Made by a program: the position numbers and the translations under genes. This document shows, piece by piece, positions 1 through 12,779 of a stretch of DNA of 64,000 bases; within the stretch, counting starts at the first letter, position 1, and each line of letters starts with the position of its first letter. The notes under the pieces are model-generated. The model was given only the letters and a program-made list of their open reading frames with translations. It was not told the origin of the DNA and searched no databases. This stretch comes from Atrichornis clamosus (taxonomy: Eukaryota; Chordata; Aves; Passeriformes; Menuridae): positions 62,001 through 126,000 of the forward strand of contig WBMZ01010266.1 of NCBI GenBank assembly GCA_013400975.1, written 5' to 3'.

Positions 1-1349
1 TCCCTATTGAGACTATGATCTATTAACTTCAATGCAAAGCCAAAACTTGGGAAACCTGTCCAGTATGACACCAAAATTAGGCAACAGTCTGCTAGGTCAG
101 TGATCCACCAATTAAAGAAAAACCCCACTAGTAGGATTTAATGGCTCCAGAGATACTATTCAATCAATAATCCACTAATATTTCATAGATTTGCACCTGA
201 AAATGCAATGCTATGTCTCCAAAGGAGAAGTTATAGACAATCAAATAAATTATCTAATCACATGCAGTTGTGAACCTTGACAGAGACAGTACAGAGAACT
301 TTTGTTAACTCTCTTATATTCCCAATCCACACTCTACTTGTTTTCCTACATGTTATCAGTAACAAAGGAAATAAAGCTTTGAGGCCAACCAAAGTACCAA
401 CCCTCTATGTAAATTATCTCAAGTCAATTCTGGCTTATTTTTAGGGGAAATATTTCTTTCTCTTTTTCTTTGCCATCTTTTGCTTTATTCTCATTTTCCT
501 TTTCCAGGTTGATAGTAATAGTAGAAAATAATTCTGTCTTTGCAGCAAATAGGTCTTCAAGGCAATAACAGAACAATAAAGTGTCTCATTTTCAAGGAGC
601 CATTTGGGTGGATCAAAAGAGAAAATCAATTATACCTTCAATTAAAATGAAAATAATAAGTGATGGAACTGAGAATGTTCTCTCTAAAGAAACCAGGTCA
701 GCTGTTTTTTTACTTCTGCACATCTGACTCTTCAAGAGGCCATGACTGAGAGGGGAAATATAGCTCAAAGTCTGTAGATGTCCTTGATACGAAAGTCTAG
801 AGAAAGGAACTGTAAGATCTTTGTCACTATGAAATTGCAAGTTTGACTTTGTAATGGCCAGATTGGGCAGCTTTCTCTGTAAGCCAGGGTGTCTTCTGTG
901 TTGCTCAACTTGAGTGAAACCTCAAGTGCTTCAAGCTTACCCATGACATGACAACTAAAAGTAGACCACAGCAAGAAATACAGGGACAAGGGCTCAATTG
1001 CCTTCTCACCAGCTTTGGTTAGCAAGATGGCATTGGTTCAAGTGGGCACCATACTGCACATCCAGGAGAGCTGAGAGAAAAATTTGCACTTAACTTTTTG
1101 GAAAAGTAATTAGTGTAGAAGAACCTCACAGATATCAGTAAATCATTCTGAGCTGGAATTACAATTGTCTCACTCAAGTCCCTCTGTCTTAACAACACTC
1201 CTGATGATTTCTTGAGTGGGATTCATCTGAACTGATGGAGAATGTGAGCCTGAGCTAGTCACTTAGATGCAGGTATTCTGAGGTACAGTACTTCTTCTCT
1301 GTAGCGTAAATTTTAGATTTTTTGGTTTTGGATACCTAAACCAGGATGT

Positions 1350-1369
1350 ATTAATTAATTAATTAATTT
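1350..1369. repeat. (TTAA)n microsatellite
   Basis: Four to five uninterrupted TTAA units followed by T's. It is a simple low-complexity tract within the intron. Confidence 0.9.
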
Positions 1370-1539
1370 TCTCCCTTCCAATTACTAGACAAGAAATGCA
1401 GAGATCTATGCAATGTAGCTAGTCTGTTTTAACATGCCTCTACCTATGCTGTTTACGGGGTATTCATTTTGGTCTATCAGAAATAAGGGGAGAGTACATA
1501 AAATAGAGCTAAGAAGTAAACAAAATATGAATTCATACC

Positions 1540-1549
1540 CTAAAAATAG
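1540..1549. promoter_or_regulatory. MEF2-type site
   Basis: CTAAAAATAG matches the MEF2 consensus YTAWWWWTAR exactly. MEF2 factors drive muscle and neuronal genes, and AKAP6 is expressed in heart, skeletal muscle and brain. In an AT-rich intron such 10-mers occur by chance, so the sequence match is certain but the function is not. Confidence 0.3.
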
Positions 1550-4500
1550 CCACTAGGTTATTATCTTCTCCACCAAAGCATTCAGTATATTGCTGTATCT
1601 GAGCTCTACTGAACTCAGTTCTTCCTGTTTGTAGAGAAACCTCCATCCCACACCCCAATCTTAGTTCAGAGTTCTTCCACCTCTTTATTTCCCCAGCAAA
1701 GGGAGCAATTATAGGGCAAAAAGGATTTAGATAACCAGATACTGTTTGTGACTAATTTTGATGTTTTGATTAATCAAAAAGTAAACATGTTAGAGAATTC
1801 CTGGTTCAGGATTCACAGCCCGGATGGCATGACAGAATGAAAGCCACTCTCTCAGGTGGGATATTTAGTCTTAAATGGGAACTGTTAAGTCATATCAGTG
1901 TTGCCTTAAATATGGAGAGATTATTGAAACACAAAGAGAACTTTTTTCAGTGAGTAATAAGTATATTAAGTCAAAATGTGAGCATATTAAGTATCTGGGT
2001 GCTCTGTGTTTATGTGTATGGGTATATATATAGTATTGTGCATTGGTATTTTAGTATAGGAAACCAAATTAGAGCTGTAAAACCATGTATTCTATTAGGG
2101 CCAAAAAATATGTATGTAGAGCTGCTTTACTATAAAGGCGTGGCTTCTCATTTTAGTGGTCCACAGAAGTGCTACTTTGGGATGGTGAGTCATGTAAATT
2201 CAGTCTGAATTTGCTTCAAACCTTTATAAGGCATCAGGCTATATTTGACTTTGGAATCCTACTTTTTTTTAAATAAGATTTAATACTGTATGCCTTTCTG
2301 TTTGCTAAAATTTAATTTAAAAATTTTAGGTAAACAATTCATCATCTGTGAAAAGTTTTAGGGCTCTGAAGTCCCACTCCTTTTGAGAAATTTATTAAAA
2401 CTATTCTAACCTTTTTTTTTTAATCATTGTAGAGGTGTGAAAAGGATTAAATCCAGCTTGACTTCTTTTGGACTTTCTATGGGAAACAGTTTTGCATACT
2501 TTTGTTGCACACATATTGAAATTCTCTAATTCTTTGATTGCTGCTCTGCCAGGAACATCATTCCAAAAACTGTAAAGGATCCAAAATGCAGTAATGAAAT
2601 CAATTCCTGGCACCCGTAGGAACAGCCAGTATTTTTTTCCAATTTCTGAGTCTCCAAACCTTTATTCAACATTAATAGTTTTATTTCATTTTGACCATAA
2701 TCTTACATGCTCCCAAACTCACTTGTATTTTATTTGATAGAAGTATATTTAACTGAATTTTTTGTATGACATTGCTGTCACTTCTACAAACTTTTCAGTT
2801 AAAATAAAAAGTATCGTAAGACCTATTGAGTAATTGATTGACAGTTAACAATGCAACTCATATTATTTAATCAGAAAGCTCAGTTGCTTTAGGCATTGGT
2901 GAAATAAGAGCTACTGCTAAGAAATACTTTTTAATAAAATGACACTACATCATCTGGTATGCTCAAGTCATAAATTTAGTGGAAGATGAAAACATACTTC
3001 TGAGTAGGTCTAGTCATTAGAAATAGTTACTAGTATAAGATAATTTACACTGTTTATAAGGCAAGGAGAAATGGCTACAAATACTAATAGGTATGGAATT
3101 AAATAAATCATCAACTTTTAGAAATTTTAAATGAGAAGAAATTTTCAACATGTTTTGTGTAATTAAGTAGTCTGATTTCTTTAACGGATACATTGCCTAA
3201 AGTCAGTGAAACCCACTAGCTTTCAGTACTGCTGAAAACTGGGATTCTTTCTGTTAAAGACCCAAATAAAAGTTTAGGAGACAGGTATGACTATATATAG
3301 CATGTTGCTTATTGCTTCAAATAAAACCAGATCAGAAAATGACATGAAATGCAACATTATTTTTGCCCAACACAATTTAGCAGAAAATCTCTGCTAAAAT
3401 CCTGTTCTGAACAGGAAAATCCTGTTCCCTATCCATGCTTGGAGTTGTAGGAGAACAGGTTCCTTTTTAAATCTTGCTTCTGAAAGCAGTAGATGCATTC
3501 CCAGTCATACATGATTGAGATGGGATTCTGAGACCAATACTCACAAGTCTAAGCTTATTCTAGAGAGGCTGGTCTGTGAGCCAAAGACAAAACAACTTTT
3601 TGAGGTTGATTATTTCTCTATATAAAACACTTAAAGTCTTAAGTTTTATTGCAAGTGGCAGAAATATATGACTAATTATTTAGACTCCCTTGCTGCTTTT
3701 GGAGGGCACTTTGCAGAGAAAAAAGCATGCTTTTTGAAGTCCCAGACACATAAAAGAAACGTGGCAGACCACTTCTACTGACAAGCAAACATAAATTTCT
3801 GGGTAGACTTTACTCAAACGAAACTTAGTAAAACCTTCATGAAAGAATGCAAACTCTTTTTATTATTGCTTCTCGTTCTTTACAGTTCCTAATCTCTCCT
3901 GACCCACAAAGGTGCCATACATTGTCATTTTAGGAAATCAGTTGTGCCAAATATTACTCTCATTATATCCAGAATTTCAGCAGCTAGAACTATGTGTTTA
4001 CCTGAGTATCTTGCACTTCATTTAAAAAATTGGGTTCTGGTTCTGGCCCTCATCATTTTCTGTGAAAAGCTAGAAAACATGAACTTGAGGGGCTCAAAGA
4101 GGAATAAAAGGCATGAATAAATAAAATTAATGTATGTTTGTAGCTATGAAGATCTCAAGAATTTGAAGTCAACTGCTTTATTTTGTTAGTCTACATTCAA
4201 GGGGGTTTAGTGTTGCAACAGAAGAAAAACCAGAAGTAAGATACCCAGGCTTCCCCCTTTACAGCTGAACAACTTGTGTTCACTCTTTCCCCCTTCTTTA
4301 ACAGAAGCTGGGGTTAGGCTAAACTTGACTTTCTGTGAAAACCTTGAAAAGTCATTTAATCTCCATGTATTTTATTTCCTTCATTTCTGAAAAGGGGATG
4401 ATAACAATACCTACCTTAAAGGTTTAGTGGGGCTTAGTTCAGTAATGTTTATATGGCATGTACAGCTCATTGACTGAATAGTACTACAGAAATGCTAAGT

Positions 4501-5467
4501 AGTATTATTACACAGGAGTATTCCAAAAGAAAAGGAATGCAGTAGCAAGTTCTTTAATAAAAAGGACACTCAAATTAATATGGCACAATTTTTTATAAAA
4601 GAAGACAAAGAAGTCAAAATAGTTTCCTACTAGTGAATTTAACAACTACTCGTCCCCCCACATTGCTCTCATCTTGGGTCCCAGCTGCATGTGAACTACA
4701 CATTCGATTCATCCTCCAATTGCAAAATGAAAGGAAAACACCTCAAAAATGGAATAACTGCTTTTCCTAAGGCACAAGTGTAATTTAAAGCATAATATTA
4801 TAGAATGAAAATCAATGGCATTGTTGAGTTTATTTTATTAAAAATGTTTCCCTGTGTAGAGTAGCTGTGTGTGTAATTGGGATGGTGCATCACAGTAAAT
4901 TTCCATTAAGAAACAATGATTCACTTACCACAGTGAAAGCAGTAATAAGGTTAAATTCTTAAGTTAAGTGGAAAGTAAGTCAAACTAAACCCCAGCAGGT
5001 TTTCTACTAGTGGCATAGCTAATGTTTTTGAAAATGTTCTAAATGTTCTTTCTCAAACATACGTATTACACATTGCAGTATTGTTAATTATATCCATTTT
5101 CTTTTATACACTTTCCCAGGAGATCAGTGAAGAATGGAAAACTTACTTATAGCGGATTTCAGATTTAATGAGACAAAGATGGTTCAATATATATGACAAA
5201 ATGATGTGCTCTCACCATATTTGATAGGTAATTATTTTTTATACTCTAATGGCTACCATTTTGAAAATAATTAATGTGTTATTTGTGTAATTAATAGATA
5301 ACCAACTGAGTAATGAAATACTCTGGTTACATCATGGTGGCTGGTACTATGCTGTTTAACATCTCTAGAGCTTTTGCCATGACATCAGGTCATCTATGTA
5401 TTAAAAGATTTAATTTGAGAGATTTATGCACAAAATACATAAGATTTGTATGGTATTTCTGTGTATG

Positions 5468-5516
5468 TATATATATATATATAAGTTTTAGTCAAATATA
5501 TATATAAATTTATATT
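5468..5516. repeat. (TA)n microsatellite, two tracts
   Basis: An alternating TA tract at about 5468-5483 is followed, after a short TTTTAGTCAA spacer, by a second TA tract and AT-rich sequence to about 5516. Confidence 0.85.
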
Positions 5517-6692
5517 TTTTAAAAGCCTTCCTGAAATTAAATTTTTAAATACATAGCTCTGCACTTAAATGAATGCCATAATTTTCCAAAGAAATAAAAT
5601 CATTTGGCATTTCCTATAGAAAACATGCATCTTTTGCTGTGAAGTTCTGCAGGTCTATCAACAGTCCTTCCTAATCACTAGCTTTGAAGCTTACTGATAG
5701 ATCAAACAGAATCATCATGACTTTTTTCCCCCATTAGCAGAAGACTGCAAATCATTAAAAACTAGTATTGATATCATAATGAAACTTAAAATTGCATTCA
5801 AATAGACAAGCTCAGGAACCTGAAAACCACTGACTTTACCTACATTGACACAACCTTCTCACTAATCATCATGATTGGAAAATAAAGAGTTAAGGAATAA
5901 CTAAATGGGAAGAAAGTAATTTTTCTGCTGTTGTTTTCTTGAACATTTGTGCAAGAAAAAGTGTGTTTAGAAGTGTTGGCAACATGCTCTTTGAGGTGCA
6001 TATTTAAGAAATTGTCCATCACCTTGAGAGTGCTGTTGCCCTGAACTGCTTGGTGTATCAGTGGAAGAGGAAACAACCTCTTTAAAGCTCAACAATGACT
6101 TGTGATTCCTTTCTTATTCTTTGGTCAAAGATCACTTGCAGAGTAAAGTGACCCATAATGAAGGCTCAGGTGAGGGTTTATTTAGAAGCTATGAACAGAA
6201 GAAAATCACACAGTTCTATCAGGCCTGTTTCCTAAATTATTAGTCCTCTTTCCTGAACAGTGCCACTACTGTTGGGGAATGGAACAAAACATGCAAATTC
6301 CGCTAAGTCAGTTGCAAAGGTGAACACTGGCCTTCAGTGGAAAGACCATATCATCTGAATAAAGCATTGTGACTACAATCTTTTCCCTCTTTTCCATAAA
6401 TCTTCAGGCTTAGGTTTAGGATGTGGCCTAGATGAATGTAAATCTCAGAGGGTATATGTCTTTTTTCCACATATCTAGTCACCACAACCTTGAATGTTTT
6501 CTCACATATGCTAAATTTATCTCTCTGTAATTGTTACATCAGATAGGCTGTTCTTGACTCATATGTGCAAAGATATAGGTTATTAAACTGATGATGACAC
6601 AAGGACTTAATTAACTTATGTAGAGAGTGAAATTCAGAGTGAAGCTTTTTGTAACGACATTCAGCTGGGTTTTTTTCCCCCTCCCCATTTCA

Positions 6693-6757
6693 GGGGGGGT
6701 GGAAATAGGTCATCTTTAAGGTCCTCCAACCCAAACCATTCTATGATTCTATGATTT
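6693..6757 (+). mobile_element. CR1 LINE 3' tail, severely 5'-truncated
   Basis: The stretch runs from a G-run through TGGAAATAGGTCATCTTTAAGG and CTCCAACCCAAACCATT to ATTCTATGATTCTATGATT. This is the 3' terminus of avian CR1 in sense orientation, including its short ATTCTATG tail repeats. Only about 65 bp remain, the usual form of a dead CR1 insertion in birds. It lies about 250 bp beyond the donor of AKAP6 exon D and is antisense to the gene. The copy is diverged and carries no coding capacity. It is the best single clue to an avian genome. Confidence 0.9.
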
Positions 6758-7010
6758 ACAGTGAGGTAGAAGAATACTATTGCTTTTTCAATCATGGTGC
6801 AATTAGCCCTCTAAAGATCCCTTTTGCAAAATGTTTACAAAATAAATATTGTTGTAAAGATTCAATAAAACAAACATGAATGAACACATAAATGAAGGCA
6901 AAAATATATTATTAAATATGTACATGCATTGTATTATGTTATGTATAAGATAACTTATCCTATGATAAAGAAGAGTTTCTCTACGAAAGCTATGATCATT
7001 TTTTTATTAC

Positions 7011-7235
7011 CTTAAAATATTGCAGTTGTTTCTCAGAATTCATTGTTCCTTCATTTTCTTGTCTCAGACAGGAATTGAAGATGAAAAGCTCTGTATCTCT
7101 CAGCCACCCTTTCAGCTCTTTGATCCTGACCTCCAGCTGCCTTACCAGGCTGCCGCTTTCAGGCGAGAGCAGGTCACGTGGACCTAACCCACTGTGCCCT
7201 ACCATTGTGTCTTGGATCTTCTCTCCCAGGGTTTT
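7011..7235 (-). CDS. AKAP6: AKAP6 exon D (spectrin-like region, internal exon)
   Basis: This internal coding exon of 225 nt encodes 75 residues, phase 0 at both ends. It reads KTLGEKIQDT, then a short linker with GHSG and PRDLLSPESGS, then a long helix with LVRQLEVRIKELKGWL, then FIFNSCLRQ and ending KQLQYFK. I recognise this as the AKAP6 segment following the VDSINEKWELLG helix. AKAP6 is a large scaffold (about 2,300 residues in mammals) that gathers PKA, phosphodiesterase, calcineurin and ryanodine receptor at the nuclear envelope of cardiomyocytes and neurons. The spectrin-repeat part mediates localisation. The acceptor is ...GATGCATTAG before AAA ACC CTG, and the donor is AAG/GTAATA. The internal ATG here (in TMVGHSG) is not a start. 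No frame break is seen. Confidence 0.97.
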
Positions 7236-7360
7236 CTAATGCATCAGATAAAGAAAACATAGATTAGTCTTATGTACCAAAACATTATATAGGTTAATGT
7301 GCAACAAGAGGCATCTGTTCAATGACCAGAGATTGGAGTTTTTAATAATTATTACTAATA

Positions 7361-7406
7361 TCAATCAATTTCATTCTATGTTTCTTTGTTTCAATCAATT
7401 TCATTT
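7361..7406. repeat. Short direct duplication, 30-bp period
   Basis: The 14-mer TCAATCAATTTCAT occurs at 7361 and again at 7391, separated by T-rich sequence. It is probably a local replication-slippage duplication. Confidence 0.75.
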
Positions 7407-8699
7407 TTCGTACGCTTATTTCTCACTTATGCTGTTCTCTCAGGGTCACTGACTTGGCTAGAAGGAGTATAAATCAGTGTTTACTAAGCACAATTAAGGA
7501 CAGAGGAGATAAAATGCTACATAACTTTGTAAACTAGTTACTCTACAGAATTTGTCTGTGGTTTTAGACACTTATGACCACGAGAGTTACTGGTTTCCAG
7601 GCAGCAAAAGAAAATATGACAATCACTGAGTTCACCAGACTCCTATCCAAGGTACCATCTAAATTTTTGGGGGAACACTGAAATATTTTTTGAGGTATGA
7701 ACTGCCAGGTCATAATTTCAAAAAATGTAGCCCTGAGGGTGTATAGAGGAGCAGTTAGGTCACAAAATAACTGGTTTGTTTTTAAAAGTGGATGAACTCA
7801 TTCAGACACCAAAAATCCTCACTATTCCTGAACATCAGGCCAATTTTTTAGGCAACCAAACTCAAATTTCATTTCTCTGTGTTAAGCACCCACTTTAAAA
7901 ATAATGGACCAGAATAAACTTTCACCTCTGATTGCTAATTAAACTAATTTACTACAGCTTTTCAAAGTAGTATTTCTAATAAAAGAATCACTGAATAACA
8001 TTTTGATAGTGGACACTGTGCGCTTAATGAATATTATGAAGAGGCCAGGAATAGAAAGTTACCTTCCTTTTCAGTATTTTGAAAGGCAATCCTTTAACAT
8101 CACAAGGGAGATATGCTGTTGCCTGCTTCTTCTCTGCCAAGCAGTATTTTATCTGACCTATAAGAGGCTGTCAGGCTGACACTTATTATAAGCACTAGAT
8201 CTGTGTTACTGATTGTAGAATATTGAATATACACTGACACTCACATCCAAGAACCTTTTAAACTGATAATTACTGGTGGTTAATTGTTGTAACATGAAGA
8301 TACACTTTTAGGTGACCCAGTATGGCTGTCTGTTGAAAATACATGTTATAGAAAGCTACTGGAATATAATTTACAACAATGAAATTAGCTTCCAAAAATA
8401 AGCTTTAAAACACAAATAAAATTAGAGCAACAGATATTAATCTACTATGTGGCATTCTGTAAATAATGTCTTTAGGAGATCATAACTGAAAAACATGCTT
8501 TCTTGGCAACACCCTTCTATTTTCATGGTGCAAATATTGATAATTTGAAGACCCTCAGTGGAATCCAGCACTAGCTATTGTTTTTATGCTGTAACAAAAG
8601 TAGCAGCAGGAGGTGAAATCAATGCCCTTGGAGGGTAGGGTCACAAAAAAGAATTTATTGCCACTTTTTTGTTCTGGAACAGTTTGCAATCATAAATTC

Positions 8700-8950
8700 T
8701 TCATAAACAGAATACTTCAGAGAATGGTCCGTCTTCATAAATATACGACAGAGGACATCAATTTCATTTAATTCACAATTTGTGTCAGCACAGCAGATGC
8801 CAATGCCTGCCTTGATAGGGTTGTTTAATATGCAATTGAGACAGAGTAATATTCAGCACAGGGGACAAAATTTCACAGATTAAACTGTACGCACCACTGA
8901 CATTTCATTCTAATGTATTTCCATTCCACAGTGTTCACCTTAGATGAAAG
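8700..8950. other. Possible conserved non-coding block
   Basis: This block has balanced, non-repetitive composition with dense AATT-type and GACATCAATTT/TATGCAATTGA segments, unlike the surrounding AT drift. It has the look of vertebrate conserved non-coding sequence. That is an impression from composition only; no alignment was possible. Confidence 0.2.
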
Positions 8951-9019
8951 TAATATTAAAAACCATATCCCTCTATTTTGCCATTGTTAGAAGTTAAAAT
9001 CCTTGTCTTTAATTTTTTT

Positions 9020-9054
9020 CATGCCAATTAAAATGTAATCATGCCAATTAAAAC
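9020..9054. repeat. 20-bp tandem duplication (about 1.75 copies)
   Basis: CATGCCAATTAAAATGTAAT at 9020-9039 is followed immediately by a second copy beginning CATGCCAATTAAAA at 9040. The copies are identical over the shared part, which suggests a fairly recent event. Confidence 0.85.
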
Positions 9055-9922
9055 AGTATGTCTAGTGCTGTTAGTTTCTGCAGAGCTTTTTATTAAATTA
9101 AACAAAACTCTATCAAACTCTGCTTATTATTCATGAAACTGCATTTAACAGGGAAACTGTAATAGTTATATTTTGTTTTTCTGTAAATGCTGAAATTAAT
9201 GGCAAAACTTAATCCAGAGGTATATTTTGGTTTTAACATACTGAGAAACAAAGGTCTACAAATTTTTTAAGACAGTTTTTCTAGGTTTTTAGAATTCTTA
9301 TCAGTTACTTATTTCATAGTTTTATATCCTACCAGTTTTAACCAGAGCCACTGAATTAAACTGATTAAATGCACTGAAATTCATGAATGTAAGGCTTACA
9401 TCTGAAATTATTTTTAAAATACAAGTTGTCATGATCAGATGTAAAAGATTGGGTTAGTAAATTCTTTTTTTATCAGTAAATTTATTAATGATCAAATAGG
9501 TTCAAAATGCTTATGGTGATGCTTCAGATTAAAATTAAAAGTAATAAGCTCACTGGTCATAAGGCAACTTTTAACATTTTCTGACAATTTGTACATTCAG
9601 AGAATCAAGTGATTAGATGCAACTGTCCTTAACTAAAAAAGCCCCACCTTCTGAAACAGCTATTGCATTACCACATAATCTAAAGAGACACAAGTCAGTA
9701 TTTAAAATGCTGTTGGCAGGTTGCATGTATAGCTAACTCGTAATATATTAGAAATATTTTTTAAACTAGGATAATAGCATGCAAAATTATGCAATGTAAC
9801 TGTATTGCTAATATCACACATCTATAATTAATCATTTAAAGTAATTTATAAATTTATCTTACCCTTGATTTGAAGTGAAGGCAATTAAGGAGAGAAGTGG
9901 ATGGAAAAATATATAGTTTGAC

Positions 9923-9941
9923 CTCTCTCTCTCTCTCTCTC
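9923..9941. repeat. (CT)n microsatellite
   Basis: A perfect CT dinucleotide run of about 9.5 units. On the transcribed (minus) strand it is GA. It lies about 730 nt downstream of the exon C donor. Confidence 0.9.
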
Positions 9942-10666
9942 AGCTGTTTTACAACAATAGGACAATAGTGTCTCCTGCACAGTGCCATCACCGGTCTCTG
10001 GGTAACAGAATCCCTATATTGCTTTTTTTGCCAGATTCTTGTATCTCACTCTTTGGCAGAGACCCAGCCCATCATAGCGTGAAATGAATTACATGAAACT
10101 TTTTTGGCTTTTGTCAAAAGTGAGATGAATACAGCAGCATGAAACATATTCTGGCTGTATTCTCTGCTTCAGGTATGCAGATTTGTACTAAATCTGTATA
10201 TTTGTTTTTGAGCCATCAGTGTGACCTGAAATATGCAGTGACAACCCCACTTTTCATCTTAAAGGTATAGTAAATAGTTAAACAGTAGATGTCTCTAACA
10301 TGTACCTTCAGAATAAATTCTATTAACATTCACTCAAGCATGACAGTCAGTGTATATCAGATATACTGCATTATAGTTGACTTGGTGCATACCCGTAATA
10401 CATGGCATATTTTACTTACATTTTTTATGTATTAAAGAACTAAAATTATTAAAGTCAGACAGGAGACAAGCATGGAATAAAAAAAATCAACAGAAGAGGA
10501 AAATGCTATGGAGTTTTTATAATAGAATGAGTAGTTTGTTTGAAATGTACGTGGTGGATTGAAAGAGAGAGATATTTGTGCTTCAAATTAGAAATCAGAC
10601 AGACAGTGTACTTCAACACACAAAAATGTACACATAACCCACAAACAGTAATAAAAATGCAAATAC

Positions 10667-10813
10667 CCCAAGCAGTTCCCATTTTTCATTAATTGAATCC
10701 ACTTTTTCAAGGAGATCGTTTGGTAGTAAAACACCACTTTTCTTCAGAGCTTCAACCTTACTAAGCAGTTCCATCTTTTTCGGGTGCCTGATTGACATTT
10801 CTACATTGTATCT
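10667..10813 (-). CDS. AKAP6: AKAP6 exon C (spectrin-repeat helix, internal exon)
   Basis: This internal coding exon of 147 nt encodes 49 residues, phase 0-0. It begins RYNVEMSIRHPKK, continues with MELLSKVEALKKSG, has a VLLPNDLLEKVD turn, and ends INEKWELLG. The KWELLG ending with a tryptophan in a helix is typical of spectrin-like repeats, and the segment is the one I know from vertebrate AKAP6. The acceptor is ...TTTTATTTTAG before AGA TAC. The donor is GGG/GTATTT, which departs from consensus at +4 to +6. The in-frame ATG of EMSIRH is internal, so reading this as a short separate gene would be wrong. The acceptor is preceded by TACTATG, a plausible branch-point region. Confidence 0.97.
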
Positions 10814-12779
10814 CTAAAATAAAAAGAAATACATAGTATTAGCTGCTGTAGAGAGTTTACTTCATAAAAAAATAAGCTTTACTTGTATGTGCCCAGTTAT
10901 GATCATGCTCACTCTGATGTTTTTTTAATTTTATTTTTTTTTAAGCACACAACCTTCTCATGACATATCATAAGAGATTTAGGCACCAGGCACGTAGACT
11001 TCTGGGTGACATATCTATGCAGGCAGTTAGCAATTGATTACATACACTAATATTCACTCTCTTACAATATTCACTTGTACAATAATACCCACTAATACTC
11101 TCACATCAGAACCTTGATCTGCCTTTGTCTCATTCAGGTTAGTGGTGTCTTATTTTTCTAATATGTTACTTCAGCAAGTAACACTGAGACTCTCCATGGA
11201 AAAGTAACCAAAATGAAACAAAAAGTTCTAAGGAAATAATTTCACACTTCTGTTTCCTCTACAGTTTATTTCTTCTCTCTCCAGTCATGGATTCTGTCTC
11301 ATACATGAGCCTGAAATGCTAATACACATGAAAATGTGAGAGTTTCACCTTAGAAAAACAATTAGATATAGCTTCCTTAAAACACAATACCAGTAACTTG
11401 ATTTCTATTGCATCAACCAACAGGAGCAGTGAAATGGCCCACAAATGAGAACACCCACAATGTTAACAGAGTCCAGTAGTTTCTTCAAGCTGAAACTACC
11501 TCCTGTTTCCTGCACTGCTATTTATTGTTTAAAGAAAAGGCACAGAGAAAACAGGTATAAAACCAGAAGCTTCTTTCAGAAACAGTTTTGTAGTACTTTC
11601 TTAATATTTAGGTCTATGTTACTTATATAGTCTATAAAAATGTATTCTAATCTACAGACACATTGGCAAATATTTTTTAAAACTCTATTCTCTGAAAACC
11701 TGAATTAATTATTAAAAGTGATAGTGTAGTGGTTAATTATGTTTTCATAGTTGGTACAGTAACTAAAATAAAAAAACCACAGGCATCCACTCATATACAT
11801 ACCTTCCATATAGTTAAGTTAATTAAGTATAAAAACGCTCATTGAAATTGAACTTCTGATATGGTCAAAAATGTGCCTTTTACTGAAAGAGGAGAGTTCA
11901 GCACATATTCTTACAAAGGTGTTTACAAGACATACATAAATTATGCACAGCTATTAGCAAATTGCTTCCTAAACATTAAGCTTTCTTTGCTTCAAATTCC
12001 ACCAAGAAAACTGCTATTGCATCTCATACTGAAAATGTTAATAACTGGGCTAAGTATAAAAAATTAAATTGGAATAAGGAATGTTTAAAACATGGGTGCC
12101 TTTGCCAGATCCAAGAACATGCTCTGTAGGAAAACAAAGCAAAAATACAATTGTAGAAAGCTTAAAGAAAATAATAAAGGTGTGAAATCACTGTTTCAGC
12201 TAACAGGTTCTCAGCATTTTCATGCATATGTTTGCATATTGTTAGTTTCATATTTTAATCTCTCATTTACACAACACATGCACATCATTTGTATTATGTA
12301 AACTTCAGCAAATATTAGTCATTTGTGGATCATAGAGCAAATGTTTTAAATGAGGTGATTTAAACCATTTCTCATTATTAATGAACACTGATCAGGTGTC
12401 TGTGTATCGAAAATTGCATGAATATGCATGGTAAAACCCAAGGAATTGTTTATGAAGAACTTGCCTTTTGACACTCAGTGTACTGTGGCTGAGGCTCGAG
12501 ATTTGTACAGCTGTAGGCAATACCTACCAGGCTGGGCACTAGGGATGGACCTGCCAAGAGGCAACACCATTTTATTCAACTAATGTGTTCAACAAGTATG
12601 ACTCTTGGTCCTGTTTTATTGCCTGCTCGGCTAGAATGGTTGCTGGAGGAGATTACAATCTTCTTTATGTAATCTGATTTCTATTTAAGATGATATAGCT
12701 GAAAAGGATTTGCATAATTATTTCCATAAGTACATGTAATATCAAAGGGAATCCAGAGTCCAATTTGCTAGGCACTGAA

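Larger units (their letters stand above)
1..7010 (-). other. AKAP6: AKAP6 intron downstream of exon D (partial)
   Basis: This is the 5' part of the intron that follows exon D in transcript order, and it runs off the window at base 1. The donor dinucleotide GT is at 7010-7009 on the minus strand. I read both strands for the next AKAP6 coding segment, which in mammals continues the spectrin-like helical region, and found none, so the next exon lies outside the window. The stretch is AT-rich. It holds a TTAA microsatellite, a MEF2-type motif, a TA microsatellite and a CR1 LINE tail, each listed separately. Scattered open frames of 60-86 codons have no recognisable protein content and no supporting splice sites. 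Confidence 0.85.
7236..10666 (-). other. AKAP6: AKAP6 intron between exons C and D
   Basis: A 3,431 bp GT-AG intron, the shortest complete one in the window. It carries a short direct duplication near 7361, a 20-bp tandem duplication near 9020, a CT tract near 9923 and a possible conserved block near 8700-8950. I see no further exon, RNA gene or intact transposon. Confidence 0.9.

Noticed and set aside
2401..2613. 70-codon minus-strand frame as a possible downstream AKAP6 exon
   Set aside because: The residues do not resemble the helical segment expected after QLQYFK, and no phase-0 acceptor fits its start.
6996..7205. Reading exon D as a small gene starting at the ATG in TMVGHSG
   Set aside because: The frame extends upstream through KTLGEKIQDT to a splice acceptor, and the last residues after QYFK come from intron beyond the donor.
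10667..10798. Reading exon C as a small separate gene starting at the ATG in EMSIRH
   Set aside because: The reading continues upstream in frame to a clear acceptor at 10815-10814 and stops only after running past the donor into intron. It is an internal AKAP6 exon.
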